The position numbers and the translations under genes were made by a program. The notes beneath the pieces were generated by a model. It was not told the DNA's origin. It was given only the letters and a program-made list of their open reading frames with translations, and made no database searches. From JACVRW01 sp963733885 (GTDB lineage Bacteria > Actinomycetota > Thermoleophilia > Solirubrobacterales > Thermoleophilaceae), in assembly GCA_963733885.1 (NCBI GenBank), contig CAVTES010000005.1, positions 330,227 through 394,226 of the forward strand: a DNA stretch of 64,000 nucleotides, written 5' to 3'. Below are positions 51,493 to 59,438 of the stretch, piece after piece (the stretch's first letter is position 1; each line of letters starts with the position of its first letter).

Positions 51493-51659
51493 TCCAGTCG
51501 GCCGTACATTGTCCCTCTTGAGGGCCTTTCTGGCCACATTCGATTGACGCCGGTGACAGCCCGAACGTGACATCGAGCCGCATCGCGAGCTTTATGCTTG
51601 AACCGGCGATCATTGATGGGGCCTTGACGCGCCACAGTCGACACTAGGCGGTACTGAGC

Positions 51660-53543
51660 TTGGCCGAGTACCGCCCAAAGCACGGCGGCCTGGAGCGGGT
51701 GCTCGGCACCGGCGCCCTGTTCTCGACGGCGTACGGAAACGTCGGATCGTCGATCTACTACGCGCTGGGGCTCGTGGCGATCTTCGCCCTCGGGATGACG
51801 CCGGTGGTGTTTCTGATCGCCGGCTTCATCTTCGCCTGCACCGCCGCCACCTATGCCGAGGCCACGACGATGTTCCCGGAGGCGGGGGGCTCGTCGTCCT
51901 TCGCGCGCCGTGCGTTCAACGAGTTCTGGTCGTTCTTCGCCGCCTGGGGCCAGATGCTCACCTACATCATCACGGTCTCGATCTCGGCGTTCTTCGTGCC
52001 GCATTACCTCGGGGTGTTCTGGGATCCGCTCGGCGAGTCCCCGGCGGACATCGTGGTCGGCATCGTCGTGGTGGTCCTTCTCGCGGTGGTGAACATCGTC
52101 GGCGTGAAGGAGTCGGCGGGGGTGAACGTCTTCTTCGCGGTCGCCGACTTCCTCACCCAGGTGCTGCTCGTCGTGGTCGGCGTGGTGCTGGTGCTCGATC
52201 CCGACCTCCTGGTGCGTCAGATCGACCTCGGCACCGCACCCACGGTCACGGACTTCCTGATTGCCATCCCGGTCGGGATGGTCGCCTACACCGGCATCGA
52301 GACGATCTCGAACATGGCCGAGGAGGCGCGCGACTACGGGCACACGATTCCGCGCGGGATGGGCCTGGTCGTGGTCGCCGTATTCGTCATCTACGCCTTC
52401 CTGCCCGCGGTTGCACTGTCCGCGATGCCGGTGCAGGACGGTGAGACCGCGCTCGCGCTGTCGAAGGAGGAGGGGGGCTATGCGGACGACCCCATCCTCG
52501 GCGTGGTGGCCAACATCGACCTCGGCGCGCTCCAAGGCGCGGCCGAGATCTACGTCGGCGTCCTCGCCGCAACGATCCTGTTCATCGCGACCAACGCCGG
52601 GATGATCGGCGTGTCGCGGCTCACGTACTCGATGGGGCAGTACCGCCAGCTGCCCGAGCGGCTGCGTGCGCTGCATCCGAAGTACCGCACGCCGTACGTG
52701 GCCATCGCCATCTTCGGGCTGATCGCGTGCCTGACGATCCTGCCGGGCCAGGCCGAGTTCCTCGGGACCATCTATGCGTTCGGCGCGATGCTGTCGTTCA
52801 CGATCGCCCACCTCGCGGTGATCGCGCTGCGGATTAAGCAGCCCGAGAGGGAGCGGCCGTTCCGCGGTCCCGGTACGTTCCGCCTGCGCGGACACGACCT
52901 GCCGCTGTTCGCCGTGGTTGGCGGTCTCGGCACGGCGCTCTCCTGGATCGTGGTCACCGTGCTCAACGTCGAGACCCTCATCGCCGGGACCCTCTGGCTT
53001 GCGCTGGGCGTGACGACCTACGTCGCCTACCGCCGGCATCAGGGATTGCCCTTGACGAAGACGCACAAGGTCGTGGTGTCCAAGCCGGCTGTCGAGCACG
53101 AGGTGGAGTACGAGTCCGTGCTCGTGGCCTTCGAGGACGGCCACTACTCGGCCGAGGCCGTCTCAACCGCGGCGCTCCTGGCGGCCCGGCGGCGGCGCGG
53201 GATCCATGTGCTCGTCACGATCACCGTGCCGCCTAACGTCCCAATCGACGCGGACACGCCGGAGCACGAGGCGCGCGCCAACAGCATCATCGACTCCGCG
53301 CGCGTGGCCGGCGGACGGCGAGTGTCCGGCCACTGGGAGAAGGTCCGTCCGGGCCAGGCCGGCAGGCGGATTGTGGAGGAGGCCAAACAGATCCGCGCCC
53401 GCGCGATCGTGATGTCGCTTCCGCCGCGGCGGACCGGCACCTCGCTCTTCGGGAAGACGCTGGAAACAGTGCTTGCAGAGCGCCCCTGCCGGGTCATCAT
53501 CGACTCGTCGCGCGGGGTGGAGGCCGCGAAGCGGGCGGCCTGA
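51660..53543 (+). CDS. APC-superfamily amino-acid permease fused to a UspA-like domain
   Basis: 627 aa from TTG at 51660. APC transporter with about 12 helices (residues 20-450): LFSTAYGNVGSSIYYALGLV is the substrate-binding helix 1, and YTGIETISNMAEEARDYGHT helix 6. Residues about 480-620 (YESVLVAFEDGHYSAEAVST to PCRVIIDSS) are a UspA-like cytosolic domain that could bind nucleotide and regulate transport. The TTG start is the only one near the first helix. Substrate is not known. Confidence 0.9.
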   Translation: MAEYRPKHGGLERVLGTGALFSTAYGNVGSSIYYALGLVAIFALGMTPVVFLIAGFIFACTAATYAEATTMFPEAGGSSSFARRAFNEFWSFFAAWGQMLTYIITVSISAFFVPHYLGVFWDPLGESPADIVVGIVVVVLLAVVNIVGVKESAGVNVFFAVADFLTQVLLVVVGVVLVLDPDLLVRQIDLGTAPTVTDFLIAIPVGMVAYTGIETISNMAEEARDYGHTIPRGMGLVVVAVFVIYAFLPAVALSAMPVQDGETALALSKEEGGYADDPILGVVANIDLGALQGAAEIYVGVLAATILFIATNAGMIGVSRLTYSMGQYRQLPERLRALHPKYRTPYVAIAIFGLIACLTILPGQAEFLGTIYAFGAMLSFTIAHLAVIALRIKQPERERPFRGPGTFRLRGHDLPLFAVVGGLGTALSWIVVTVLNVETLIAGTLWLALGVTTYVAYRRHQGLPLTKTHKVVVSKPAVEHEVEYESVLVAFEDGHYSAEAVSTAALLAARRRRGIHVLVTITVPPNVPIDADTPEHEARANSIIDSARVAGGRRVSGHWEKVRPGQAGRRIVEEAKQIRARAIVMSLPPRRTGTSLFGKTLETVLAERPCRVIIDSSRGVEAAKRAA

Positions 53544-53611
53544 CTGTCCGGCACGCCGCCGGTGGCTACCCCGAGCCTTGGGCGCACTGACTGCTACCGT
53601 CCCGGCTGCTC

Positions 53612-53845
53612 ATGTCGAGCCGACCGCCGTCTGCTGTGGGCTCCACCAGCGAGACAACCACGCTGCTGCTGTCCACCGGCGAGTCGCTCGAGGTCAACGG
53701 TTCGCCTGACGAGGTCGCGAAGCTGCTCGAGAACGCCGCGCGCAGCAGCGCCGGAACACTGGCCTGGCTGCACGAGGCTCAGGCGGGCGAGAGGCTGGGG
53801 GTGAATCCCACGCAGGTCGTCTCGGTCCGCCGCAAGCCGGACTAG
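53612..53845 (+). CDS. Small hypothetical protein
   Basis: 77 aa from ATG at 53612. TTTLLLSTGESLEVNGSPDE, VAKLLENAARSSAGTLAWLH, then NPTQVVSVRRKPD: a short beta-alpha-beta-like soluble protein. Codon use fits coding DNA. No family assigned; the ribosome site is weak. Confidence 0.55.
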   Translation: MSSRPPSAVGSTSETTTLLLSTGESLEVNGSPDEVAKLLENAARSSAGTLAWLHEAQAGERLGVNPTQVVSVRRKPD

Positions 53846-53973
53846 AACCCGAGCGTCCACCGGCGCCCGCCATCCCGAGTACCCTGTGAAGGGCAGTCAC
53901 CACCGTCGGGTGTTGCGCTCCCTGCGCCCCCCAGTGGCCAATTCCACTCTGGGAGCCACGAGGGGTGGTGCGG

Positions 53974-54189
53974 ATGGCCGAGCCGGACGAGGGGTCAGGC
54001 TGGAAGTCGTCGAGCCGTGGCGAGCGTGCTTGGAAGGAGGCCGCGGAGCGCGTTGCGTCGCGCAACGCCGAAGCACGCAAGGCCGGCAGGTTGGAGCGAG
54101 AGGCGTACGAGCGGGTGCGCGAAGACACGCGCCGCGCCGCTGAGGCGAGACGGCACGCCGAGCTGCTGAACCGGCGCCGCACTCCGTAA
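53974..54189 (+). CDS. Small, highly charged helical protein, hypothetical
   Basis: 71 aa from ATG at 53974 with GAGGGG about 10 bases upstream. Nearly all residues fit one amphipathic helix (KEAAERVASRNAEARKAGRL, EREAYERVREDTRRAAEARR). Function unknown. It lies 31 bases before the flippase-like gene and may be cotranscribed with it. Confidence 0.45.
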   Translation: MAEPDEGSGWKSSSRGERAWKEAAERVASRNAEARKAGRLEREAYERVREDTRRAAEARRHAELLNRRRTP

Positions 54190-54219
54190 CGCTGCACAAC
54201 GCACCGAGGTGCGTAGGCC

Positions 54220-55224
54220 ATGCAGGTGTCGACTGAGCCGGCCGACTCGGCGCCGCGCCTGACCGGAGCGGGCTCGGCGGCCAGGCTTCGCCGCGTCATG
54301 GCGTTTTGCCGTCGCAGGCGAACCCTGCTGACGGTGGTCGGCTCGCTGGTCACGGCGGCGGTCCTCGTGCTGCTGCTGGCCGGTCGGCGCGACGAGTTCG
54401 CGGAAGCGCTCTCCAGCGCTACGGCGTGGGTCATCGCCGTGACCGCCCTGTTGCAGATCGTCGCGCTGGTCGCTCGCAGCGAGGCGTGGCACATCACGAT
54501 CGAGGCGGCCGGCGGAGCCGTGGACCGCAGGATCCTCTATCGCGCCTCGAGCATGCAGGTCCTGGGGGGCGTCATCAACGGACACCTCGGAGTGGCTGCC
54601 CGCATCGCAGCCCTGAGGCGCTCCTCGGGGGACTCTTGCCCGCCGGTGCCGACTCTGATCGCCGCAGAATTTCCGATTCTGGCCGTGGAGGCGACGCTCG
54701 CCGCGCTTGCATCGTTCACGCTCGTGGTGCCGCTTGGCTTGCCTTGGTGGCTGCCGGTCGTCGTCCTGGTCGTGATCGGCCTCGCCAGCGCCGGCCTGCG
54801 ACGGCTCGCGCTCGAAAGGGGCCGGGAGCTCTGGAGAGGGCTCGCGGTGCTCCGATGCCTACGCGGCGGAAGCCGGGTGGTCGGTTTCGTGCTCGTCGCG
54901 GTCTTCGCGCAGATCTTTCGCAACTGGCTGCTCTTGCACGCCGTCGGGGTTGACGCGTCGCTCTTCGACGCCACCGCCGTGCTGATCGCGTTGGTGACGC
55001 TCGCCCAGCTGCCGGTCGGCCCGAGTGTCGGCGCGGCGGCCGCGGTGCTCATTCTCGGCAGCGACGGGGTCGCGGCGGCGGCCGCAGCCGGGCTGCTCCT
55101 GACCGCCACCGGCACCCTCGGCGGTCTCCTCTTCGCCGCGTGGGCCGGCGCGGACGGGCTCTGGTCCGCGGCTCGGGGAAAGCGACTGCGGCGCGTCCGG
55201 GTCCAAGAGGCCGAGCCGGGGTAG
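54220..55224 (+). CDS. Lysylphosphatidylglycerol-synthase-TM-like (flippase-type) membrane protein
   Basis: 334 aa from ATG at 54220. About eight membrane helices: LLTVVGSLVTAAVLVLLLAG, AWVIAVTALLQIVALVARSE, PWWLPVVVLVVIGLASAG, VVGFVLVAVFAQIFRNWLLL, and further. The pattern of Arg/Glu between the first two helices and QVLGGVINGHLGVAARIAAL is that of the LPG-synthase TM/UPF0104 family, which flips or makes lipids. No synthase domain is present. Confidence 0.8.
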   Translation: MQVSTEPADSAPRLTGAGSAARLRRVMAFCRRRRTLLTVVGSLVTAAVLVLLLAGRRDEFAEALSSATAWVIAVTALLQIVALVARSEAWHITIEAAGGAVDRRILYRASSMQVLGGVINGHLGVAARIAALRRSSGDSCPPVPTLIAAEFPILAVEATLAALASFTLVVPLGLPWWLPVVVLVVIGLASAGLRRLALERGRELWRGLAVLRCLRGGSRVVGFVLVAVFAQIFRNWLLLHAVGVDASLFDATAVLIALVTLAQLPVGPSVGAAAAVLILGSDGVAAAAAAGLLLTATGTLGGLLFAAWAGADGLWSAARGKRLRRVRVQEAEPG

Positions 55225-55302
55225 CTTCGCTTGCTCCCCACGCCGGCCTGACCTGGCGTGCAAACGCGACCAGGGGGGAACGTTCGTCGTGAGGAGCTTC
55301 TC

Positions 55303-56142
55303 ATGACCACCGAGCGTCCACTCGAGTCCGGCATCCGGCGCGACCTGCGCGAGGACATGACGTACTCGGACTACCTGCGCCTCGACCTGCTGCTCGCGGC
55401 TCAGCAGCCGCTCAGCCGGCACCACGACGAGCTGCTCTTCATCATCCAGCACCAGACATCTGAGCTGTGGATGCGGCTGCTGATCCACGAGCTCGGGTCG
55501 GCCTGCCGCAATCTCGCGGCCGACCGGATGAACGGCGCGCTCAAGGACCTGGCCCGCGTAAAGCACATCCAGCGCCAGCTGTTCGAGCAGTGGGCGGTGC
55601 TCGAGACGCTCACCCCGAGCGAGTACGCCGACTTCCGCGAGCTGCTCGCCCAGGCCTCGGGTTTCCAGTCGCTGCAGTACCGGCTGCTCGAGTTCCGGCT
55701 CGGCAACAAGTCGCCCGAGATGCTCGAGGTGTTCGCTCACGCCCCCGAGGACCAGGAGCGCCTGCGCAAGGCGCTCGCCGAGCCCAGCCTCTACGACGAG
55801 ACGCTGCGGCTGCTCGCCCGTCGCGGGTTCCCGATCCCGCCCGAGCGCGCGGAGCGGGACTGGTCCGTGCCCGTCGGGCCCGACCCGCGCCTCGTTGAGG
55901 TGTTCAAGGCGATCTATGACTCGCGCGAGCCGCACTGGGAGGAGTACGAGCTGTGCGAGGAGCTCGTGGACATCGAGGAGAGCTTCCAGCTGTGGCGCTT
56001 CCGCCACCTAAAGACGGTGGAGCGGATCATCGGCGGGAAGCGAGGCACAGGCGGCTCGTCGGGCACCGACTTCCTGCGCGCGGCGCTCGACCTCGAGTTC
56101 TTCCCGGAGCTGTGGGACGTGCGCACCGAGATCGGGCGCTGA
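55303..56142 (+). CDS. kynA: Tryptophan 2,3-dioxygenase
   Basis: 279 aa from ATG at 55303, GAGGAG just before it. Heme-dioxygenase features: MTYSDYLRLDLLLAAQQPLS, HHDELLFIIQHQTSELWMRL (distal-side helix), QASGFQSLQYRLLEFRLGNK and RFRHLKTVERIIGGKRGTGG (proximal His in FRHLKT), then SSGTDFLRAALDLEFFPELW. All core features are present, so an active enzyme that opens the indole ring to N-formylkynurenine is likely. The next kynurenine-pathway genes are not in the window. Confidence 0.96.
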   Translation: MTTERPLESGIRRDLREDMTYSDYLRLDLLLAAQQPLSRHHDELLFIIQHQTSELWMRLLIHELGSACRNLAADRMNGALKDLARVKHIQRQLFEQWAVLETLTPSEYADFRELLAQASGFQSLQYRLLEFRLGNKSPEMLEVFAHAPEDQERLRKALAEPSLYDETLRLLARRGFPIPPERAERDWSVPVGPDPRLVEVFKAIYDSREPHWEEYELCEELVDIEESFQLWRFRHLKTVERIIGGKRGTGGSSGTDFLRAALDLEFFPELWDVRTEIGR

Positions 56143-56163
56143 GAGGCCGGCGCTCGAAGCCGG

Positions 56164-56356
56164 CTAAGCAGGACACTTGCCCGGCGGGGCCACCGCGTCC
56201 TTCATCCGGACGCAGCGCGTTCGCTCGTGCTCCGCTAGGACCGTGAGTAGCTCGGCAGCGCCCTCCAGCTCGGATCGGTCCATCTCGGCGTGGTGGAACA
56301 TCACGCCCACGTGCCCTCCGCCCTCCACGGCGAAGGCGGCGAGCTCCGCGATCGCC
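56164..56356 (-). pseudogene. Truncated fragment, possibly polysaccharide-deacetylase-like C-terminus
   Basis: The minus strand reads LAAFAVEGGGHVGVMFHHAE then MDRSELEGAAELLTVLAEHE and a stop at 56164. The text resembles the C-terminal end of polysaccharide deacetylase-type or other surface-sugar genes, but no start exists. It is cut at the same point (about 56357) where a plus-strand epimerase fragment begins. The family call is weak; that it is a truncated coding sequence is more likely than not. Confidence 0.35.
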
Positions 56357-56842
56357 GACATGGCGTTCAACAGGTTCTGCCGCGCGGCGCACGCCGGCGA
56401 GCCGATCACGCTCTACGGCGACGGCCGGCAGACGCGCGACTTCACCTACGTCGCCGACGTGGTGGCTGCCACGCGCGCCGCCGCGACGGCCGACGCTGCG
56501 CCCGGGCGGGTCTACAACGTGGGCGGCGGCTCCAGGGTGAGCCTGAGGGAGGCGCTGGAGCTGCTCGAGAAGATGTCGGGGAGCCGGCTCGACCTCCGCT
56601 GCGAGCCCCGCGAGCACGGCGACGTGGCCGACACGGGCGCGGACATCACGCGCGCCCGCGGCGAGCTCGGCTTCAATCCGCGCACCTCGCTCGAGGACGG
56701 CCTGCGGGCCGAGTACGAGTGGATGGCCGAGCAGCAGCCGCGTGCCGGATACGGTGCTCTGAATGGATCGGCTGCGGCAGGCGATCGACTCGATCGCCGA
56801 GGGGGAAGGCTTCTCGGGCGCGGTGCGGGTGGACCGCGGTGA
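56357..56842 (+). pseudogene. C-terminal half of an NAD-dependent sugar epimerase
   Basis: From 56357 reads DMAFNRFCRAAHAGEPITLY, GDGRQTRDFTYVADVVAATR and VYNVGGGSRVSLREALELLE, typical of the C-terminal half of UDP-glucose 4-epimerase-type enzymes (normally preceded by PDMAF). The NAD-binding Rossmann half and the YxxxK motif are missing, and upstream DNA is antisense to another gene fragment. A reading frame extends 5' to 56177 but is not epimerase. It overlaps the next gene. Confidence 0.7.
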
Positions 56843-57785
56843 CCAGGTCGAGCTGGCGGCTGCGTACGGGCTCGCGGATCGCCCTCACGAGGTTCCGAAC
56901 ACCGTCGACACGCAGTTCGCCGTCGCGAGCGGCACGAAGGGACTGACCGCGCTCGCGGTCGCCGGCCTCGTCGAGGACGGCTCACTCGACCTCTCGACGA
57001 CGGCCCGTTCGGTACTGGGGTCGGACCTCCCGCTGATCCGCAACGACGTGACGGTCGAGCACCTGCTGGCACACCGGTCGGGCATCGGCGACTACGTGGA
57101 CGAGGAGGGCGATCTCGACCCCTCCGACCATGTGATCCCGGTCCCGGTACACGAGCTTGCGGCGACCGAGCAGTACCTCGTTGTGCTCGAGGGGCACCCC
57201 ACCAAGTTCGCACCCGGCGAGCGGTTCTCGTACTGCAACGGCGGCTACGTGGTGCTCGCCCTGATCGCCGAGCGAACGAGCGGGGTCTCGTTCCACGAGC
57301 TCGTCCACCGGCGCGTTTGCGAGCCGGCCGGAATGACGGATTCGGACTTCCTGCGCTCCGACGAGCTGCCGGGGCGAGCGGCGATCGGGTATCTCACGGC
57401 CGACGGCGGCTCGAGGACCAACGTGTTCCACCTGCCTGTGCGTGGGAGCGGCGACGGCGGGATCTACTCCACCGTGGCCGACATCAGCTCCTTCTGGCGT
57501 GCCCTGTTCGCGGGACGGATCGCGCCGCCCGCACGGGTGGCCGAGATGACGTGCCCCCGCAGCGAGGTGCCGGGGGCGTCGAGGCGCTACGGGCTCGGCT
57601 TCTGGCTCGACGAGTCGAGCGACGGGGTGATGCTCGAGGGCCAGGACGCGGGGGTCTCGTTTCGAAGCGTGCACCACCCCGACAGGAAGCTCACCCACAC
57701 CGTGATCTCGAACACGTCCGACGGGGCGTGGGCGGTCACCGAGCTGCTCGCCGAGCGTCTCAGCGCAGGGTCTCGCCGGGCCTGA
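56763..57785 (+). CDS. Beta-lactamase-family serine hydrolase
   Basis: 340 aa from ATG at 56763. Class C/esterase fold: Ser56-x-x-Lys59 in FAVASGTKGLTALAVAGL and Tyr157-x-Asn159 in RFSYCNGGYVVLALIAE. No signal peptide, so it is probably a cytoplasmic esterase or peptidase, not an antibiotic-degrading enzyme. End of the gene is 5 bases from the convergent regulator. Confidence 0.93.
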   Translation: MDRLRQAIDSIAEGEGFSGAVRVDRGDQVELAAAYGLADRPHEVPNTVDTQFAVASGTKGLTALAVAGLVEDGSLDLSTTARSVLGSDLPLIRNDVTVEHLLAHRSGIGDYVDEEGDLDPSDHVIPVPVHELAATEQYLVVLEGHPTKFAPGERFSYCNGGYVVLALIAERTSGVSFHELVHRRVCEPAGMTDSDFLRSDELPGRAAIGYLTADGGSRTNVFHLPVRGSGDGGIYSTVADISSFWRALFAGRIAPPARVAEMTCPRSEVPGASRRYGLGFWLDESSDGVMLEGQDAGVSFRSVHHPDRKLTHTVISNTSDGAWAVTELLAERLSAGSRRA

Positions 57786-57789
57786 AGGC

Positions 57790-59301
57790 TCAGTCGACGG
57801 CGTAGGCCTCGCGCAGCCGGCGTACTTCTGCCGCGGCCAGACTGCGCCGCGGGTCGTGAAAGTGCAGCTGCGCGAGCAGCCGCTTCCAAGCGCCCCGATC
57901 CTCTCTCCCCGAGGCTGACTGGACCCACGCCCAGAGCGTTTCGGGCTCGTCGGCGGTCATCACCGCCTGCCGCAGCCAGGCTTCGAGGGAGTCGCGCTCT
58001 CGCACCACGCCAGGCGCTTCCGAGTGCGGCAGCAGCGGTCCGTGGTAGAGCTCGACCGCCTGACTGACAGCGCCGCGGTCGAGCAGGCCCTTCACCCGGG
58101 CGACGTCGGATTGGACGTCCCGCGACAGTTGATAGGGATCGGTGTCGATCCAGTCGCCCATGATCTTCCGGAGCCGGTGGACCTCGACCCGCGTGGTGCT
58201 CGACGTGCCGGGGTCACCGTAGAGATCGGCGGCCAGCTCCTCGCTGGTCATCCCGCCCGGTCGCATCGACAGCAGCGCCAGCACCTCAGAGTGGCGGCGG
58301 CTGAGGTGGATCGGTCGCCCGCCCAGCTCGGCATCGGCGCGGTCTCGCCCCAGCAGGTTCAGCTTCAGCAGTGGACGACTCCGTGCCGCGCCCTTCGCGG
58401 CGACCGCTCGCACTATGAACGCCTCTTCGTGGCCGACGGGCTCTGCGAAGGCCCGCGCCCCCGAACTCAGCACGAGCTCGCCGCCGCCGGCGGGCACGTC
58501 GAGCCGCCCCGCCTGCAGCCACCCTTCCGGGCGGTCGGTCAGAATCCGCCCGCTCGACGTGACGAGCGCGCCGGGATCGGCTACCGCGACGATTCGCTCC
58601 TGATAGCGCGCGCGCAGCCGGTCATCGCGCTCGTGCATTGCCCAGCGCAGCTTGGACTCGACCGCCTGCGCGGTGGTCGAGGCCAGGGCGAGACTGTGGG
58701 GATGCACCGTCGTCATCTTGCCGGTGAGATCGACGATGCCCAGCAGCCGTCCGGTGTCCGGGTCGTGCACGGGCGCCGCCGCACAGGTCCAGGCCTGGAC
58801 GATCTCGTTGAAATGCTCGGCCGCGAAGACCTGCACGGCGTGGTCGGCCGCCAGGGCGGTCCCGATCGCGTTGGTGCCGGCGCCGTTCTCGCTCCACAGA
58901 GCCCCCTCGGTGAAGTTCATCGAATCGGCGGCGGCCATGCGGACCCTCGCGTTGCCGCCGATCCACAGCAGCAGCCCGTCGGCGTCACTGATTACGATGA
59001 GGTGCCCCGACTCGTCGGCGATGGCCGTCAGGCTGTCCTCGATCAGGGGTAACGCGGCGGCCAGCGGATGCACGTCCCAGCGCGCCGACGTCTCGTCCTC
59101 GTCGGCGAGTACCGGTGCCCGATGGTCGGCGGACGGATCGACGCCGGCGGCGTGTGAGCGGCGCCAAGAGTCGGCGATCGGCGTGCGCACCAAGTCGACT
59201 TTCCCATCGCCGAGGAACCGCTCCCACAGCCGCTTGAGCTCACGCGCCCGCTTCCGCGGCGGCGTTGCTGCGTCTATCGCTAGCCATGGGTTGGCCGGCA
59301 T
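57790..59301 (-). CDS. GAF-domain regulator with C-terminal winged helix, monooxygenase-linked
   Basis: 503 aa from ATG at 59301 (GTG at 59313 is possible). Residues 1-75 resemble the N-terminus of AcoR/MimR regulators (TPIADSWRRSHAAGVDP). GAF domain about 85-215: LIVISDADGLLLWIGGNARV, WSENGAGTNAIGTALAADHA. Winged-helix domain about 330-400 of OmpR/BTAD style: IHLSRRHSEVLALLSMRPGG, MTSEELAADLYGDPGTSSTT, RVEVHRLRKIMG. The AAA+ sigma-54 interaction domain (GAFTGA) is absent. Divergent from the monooxygenase genes, hence the probable activator. Confidence 0.88.
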   Translation of the reverse strand: MPANPWLAIDAATPPRKRARELKRLWERFLGDGKVDLVRTPIADSWRRSHAAGVDPSADHRAPVLADEDETSARWDVHPLAAALPLIEDSLTAIADESGHLIVISDADGLLLWIGGNARVRMAAADSMNFTEGALWSENGAGTNAIGTALAADHAVQVFAAEHFNEIVQAWTCAAAPVHDPDTGRLLGIVDLTGKMTTVHPHSLALASTTAQAVESKLRWAMHERDDRLRARYQERIVAVADPGALVTSSGRILTDRPEGWLQAGRLDVPAGGGELVLSSGARAFAEPVGHEEAFIVRAVAAKGAARSRPLLKLNLLGRDRADAELGGRPIHLSRRHSEVLALLSMRPGGMTSEELAADLYGDPGTSSTTRVEVHRLRKIMGDWIDTDPYQLSRDVQSDVARVKGLLDRGAVSQAVELYHGPLLPHSEAPGVVRERDSLEAWLRQAVMTADEPETLWAWVQSASGREDRGAWKRLLAQLHFHDPRRSLAAAEVRRLREAYAVD

Positions 59302-59354
59302 CGGCCTCCTCACCTCGTCGGGCGTACCCGCTCCAGACCCGGTCGCAACCCAGT

Positions 59355-59385
59355 GTAACGCGCTCCGTAACGCGGATGAAACGCC
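59355..59385 (+). promoter_or_regulatory. Tandem GTAACGCG direct repeats upstream of monooxygenase operon
   Basis: GTAACGCG occurs at 59355-59362 and 59367-59374 with a 12-base period, and GAAACGCC follows at 59378-59385. They lie 54-84 bases before the hydroxylase start and about the same distance from the divergent regulator start. Likely binding sites of the GAF regulator; no sigma-54 (-24/-12) promoter is visible. Confidence 0.5.
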
Positions 59386-59438
59386 CCCGGGAGTAGAAAT
59401 ACACCTGGACGGCCTAGCCGCAAAGGAGGACGCATCCC

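Noticed and set aside
50131..53144. Long frames opposite the membrane kinase and the APC permease
   Set aside because: Shadows of two genes with clear domains.
56177..56356. 5' part of the epimerase-fragment frame
   Set aside because: Its translation (Ser/Arg-rich) has no epimerase similarity and lies antisense to another fragment.
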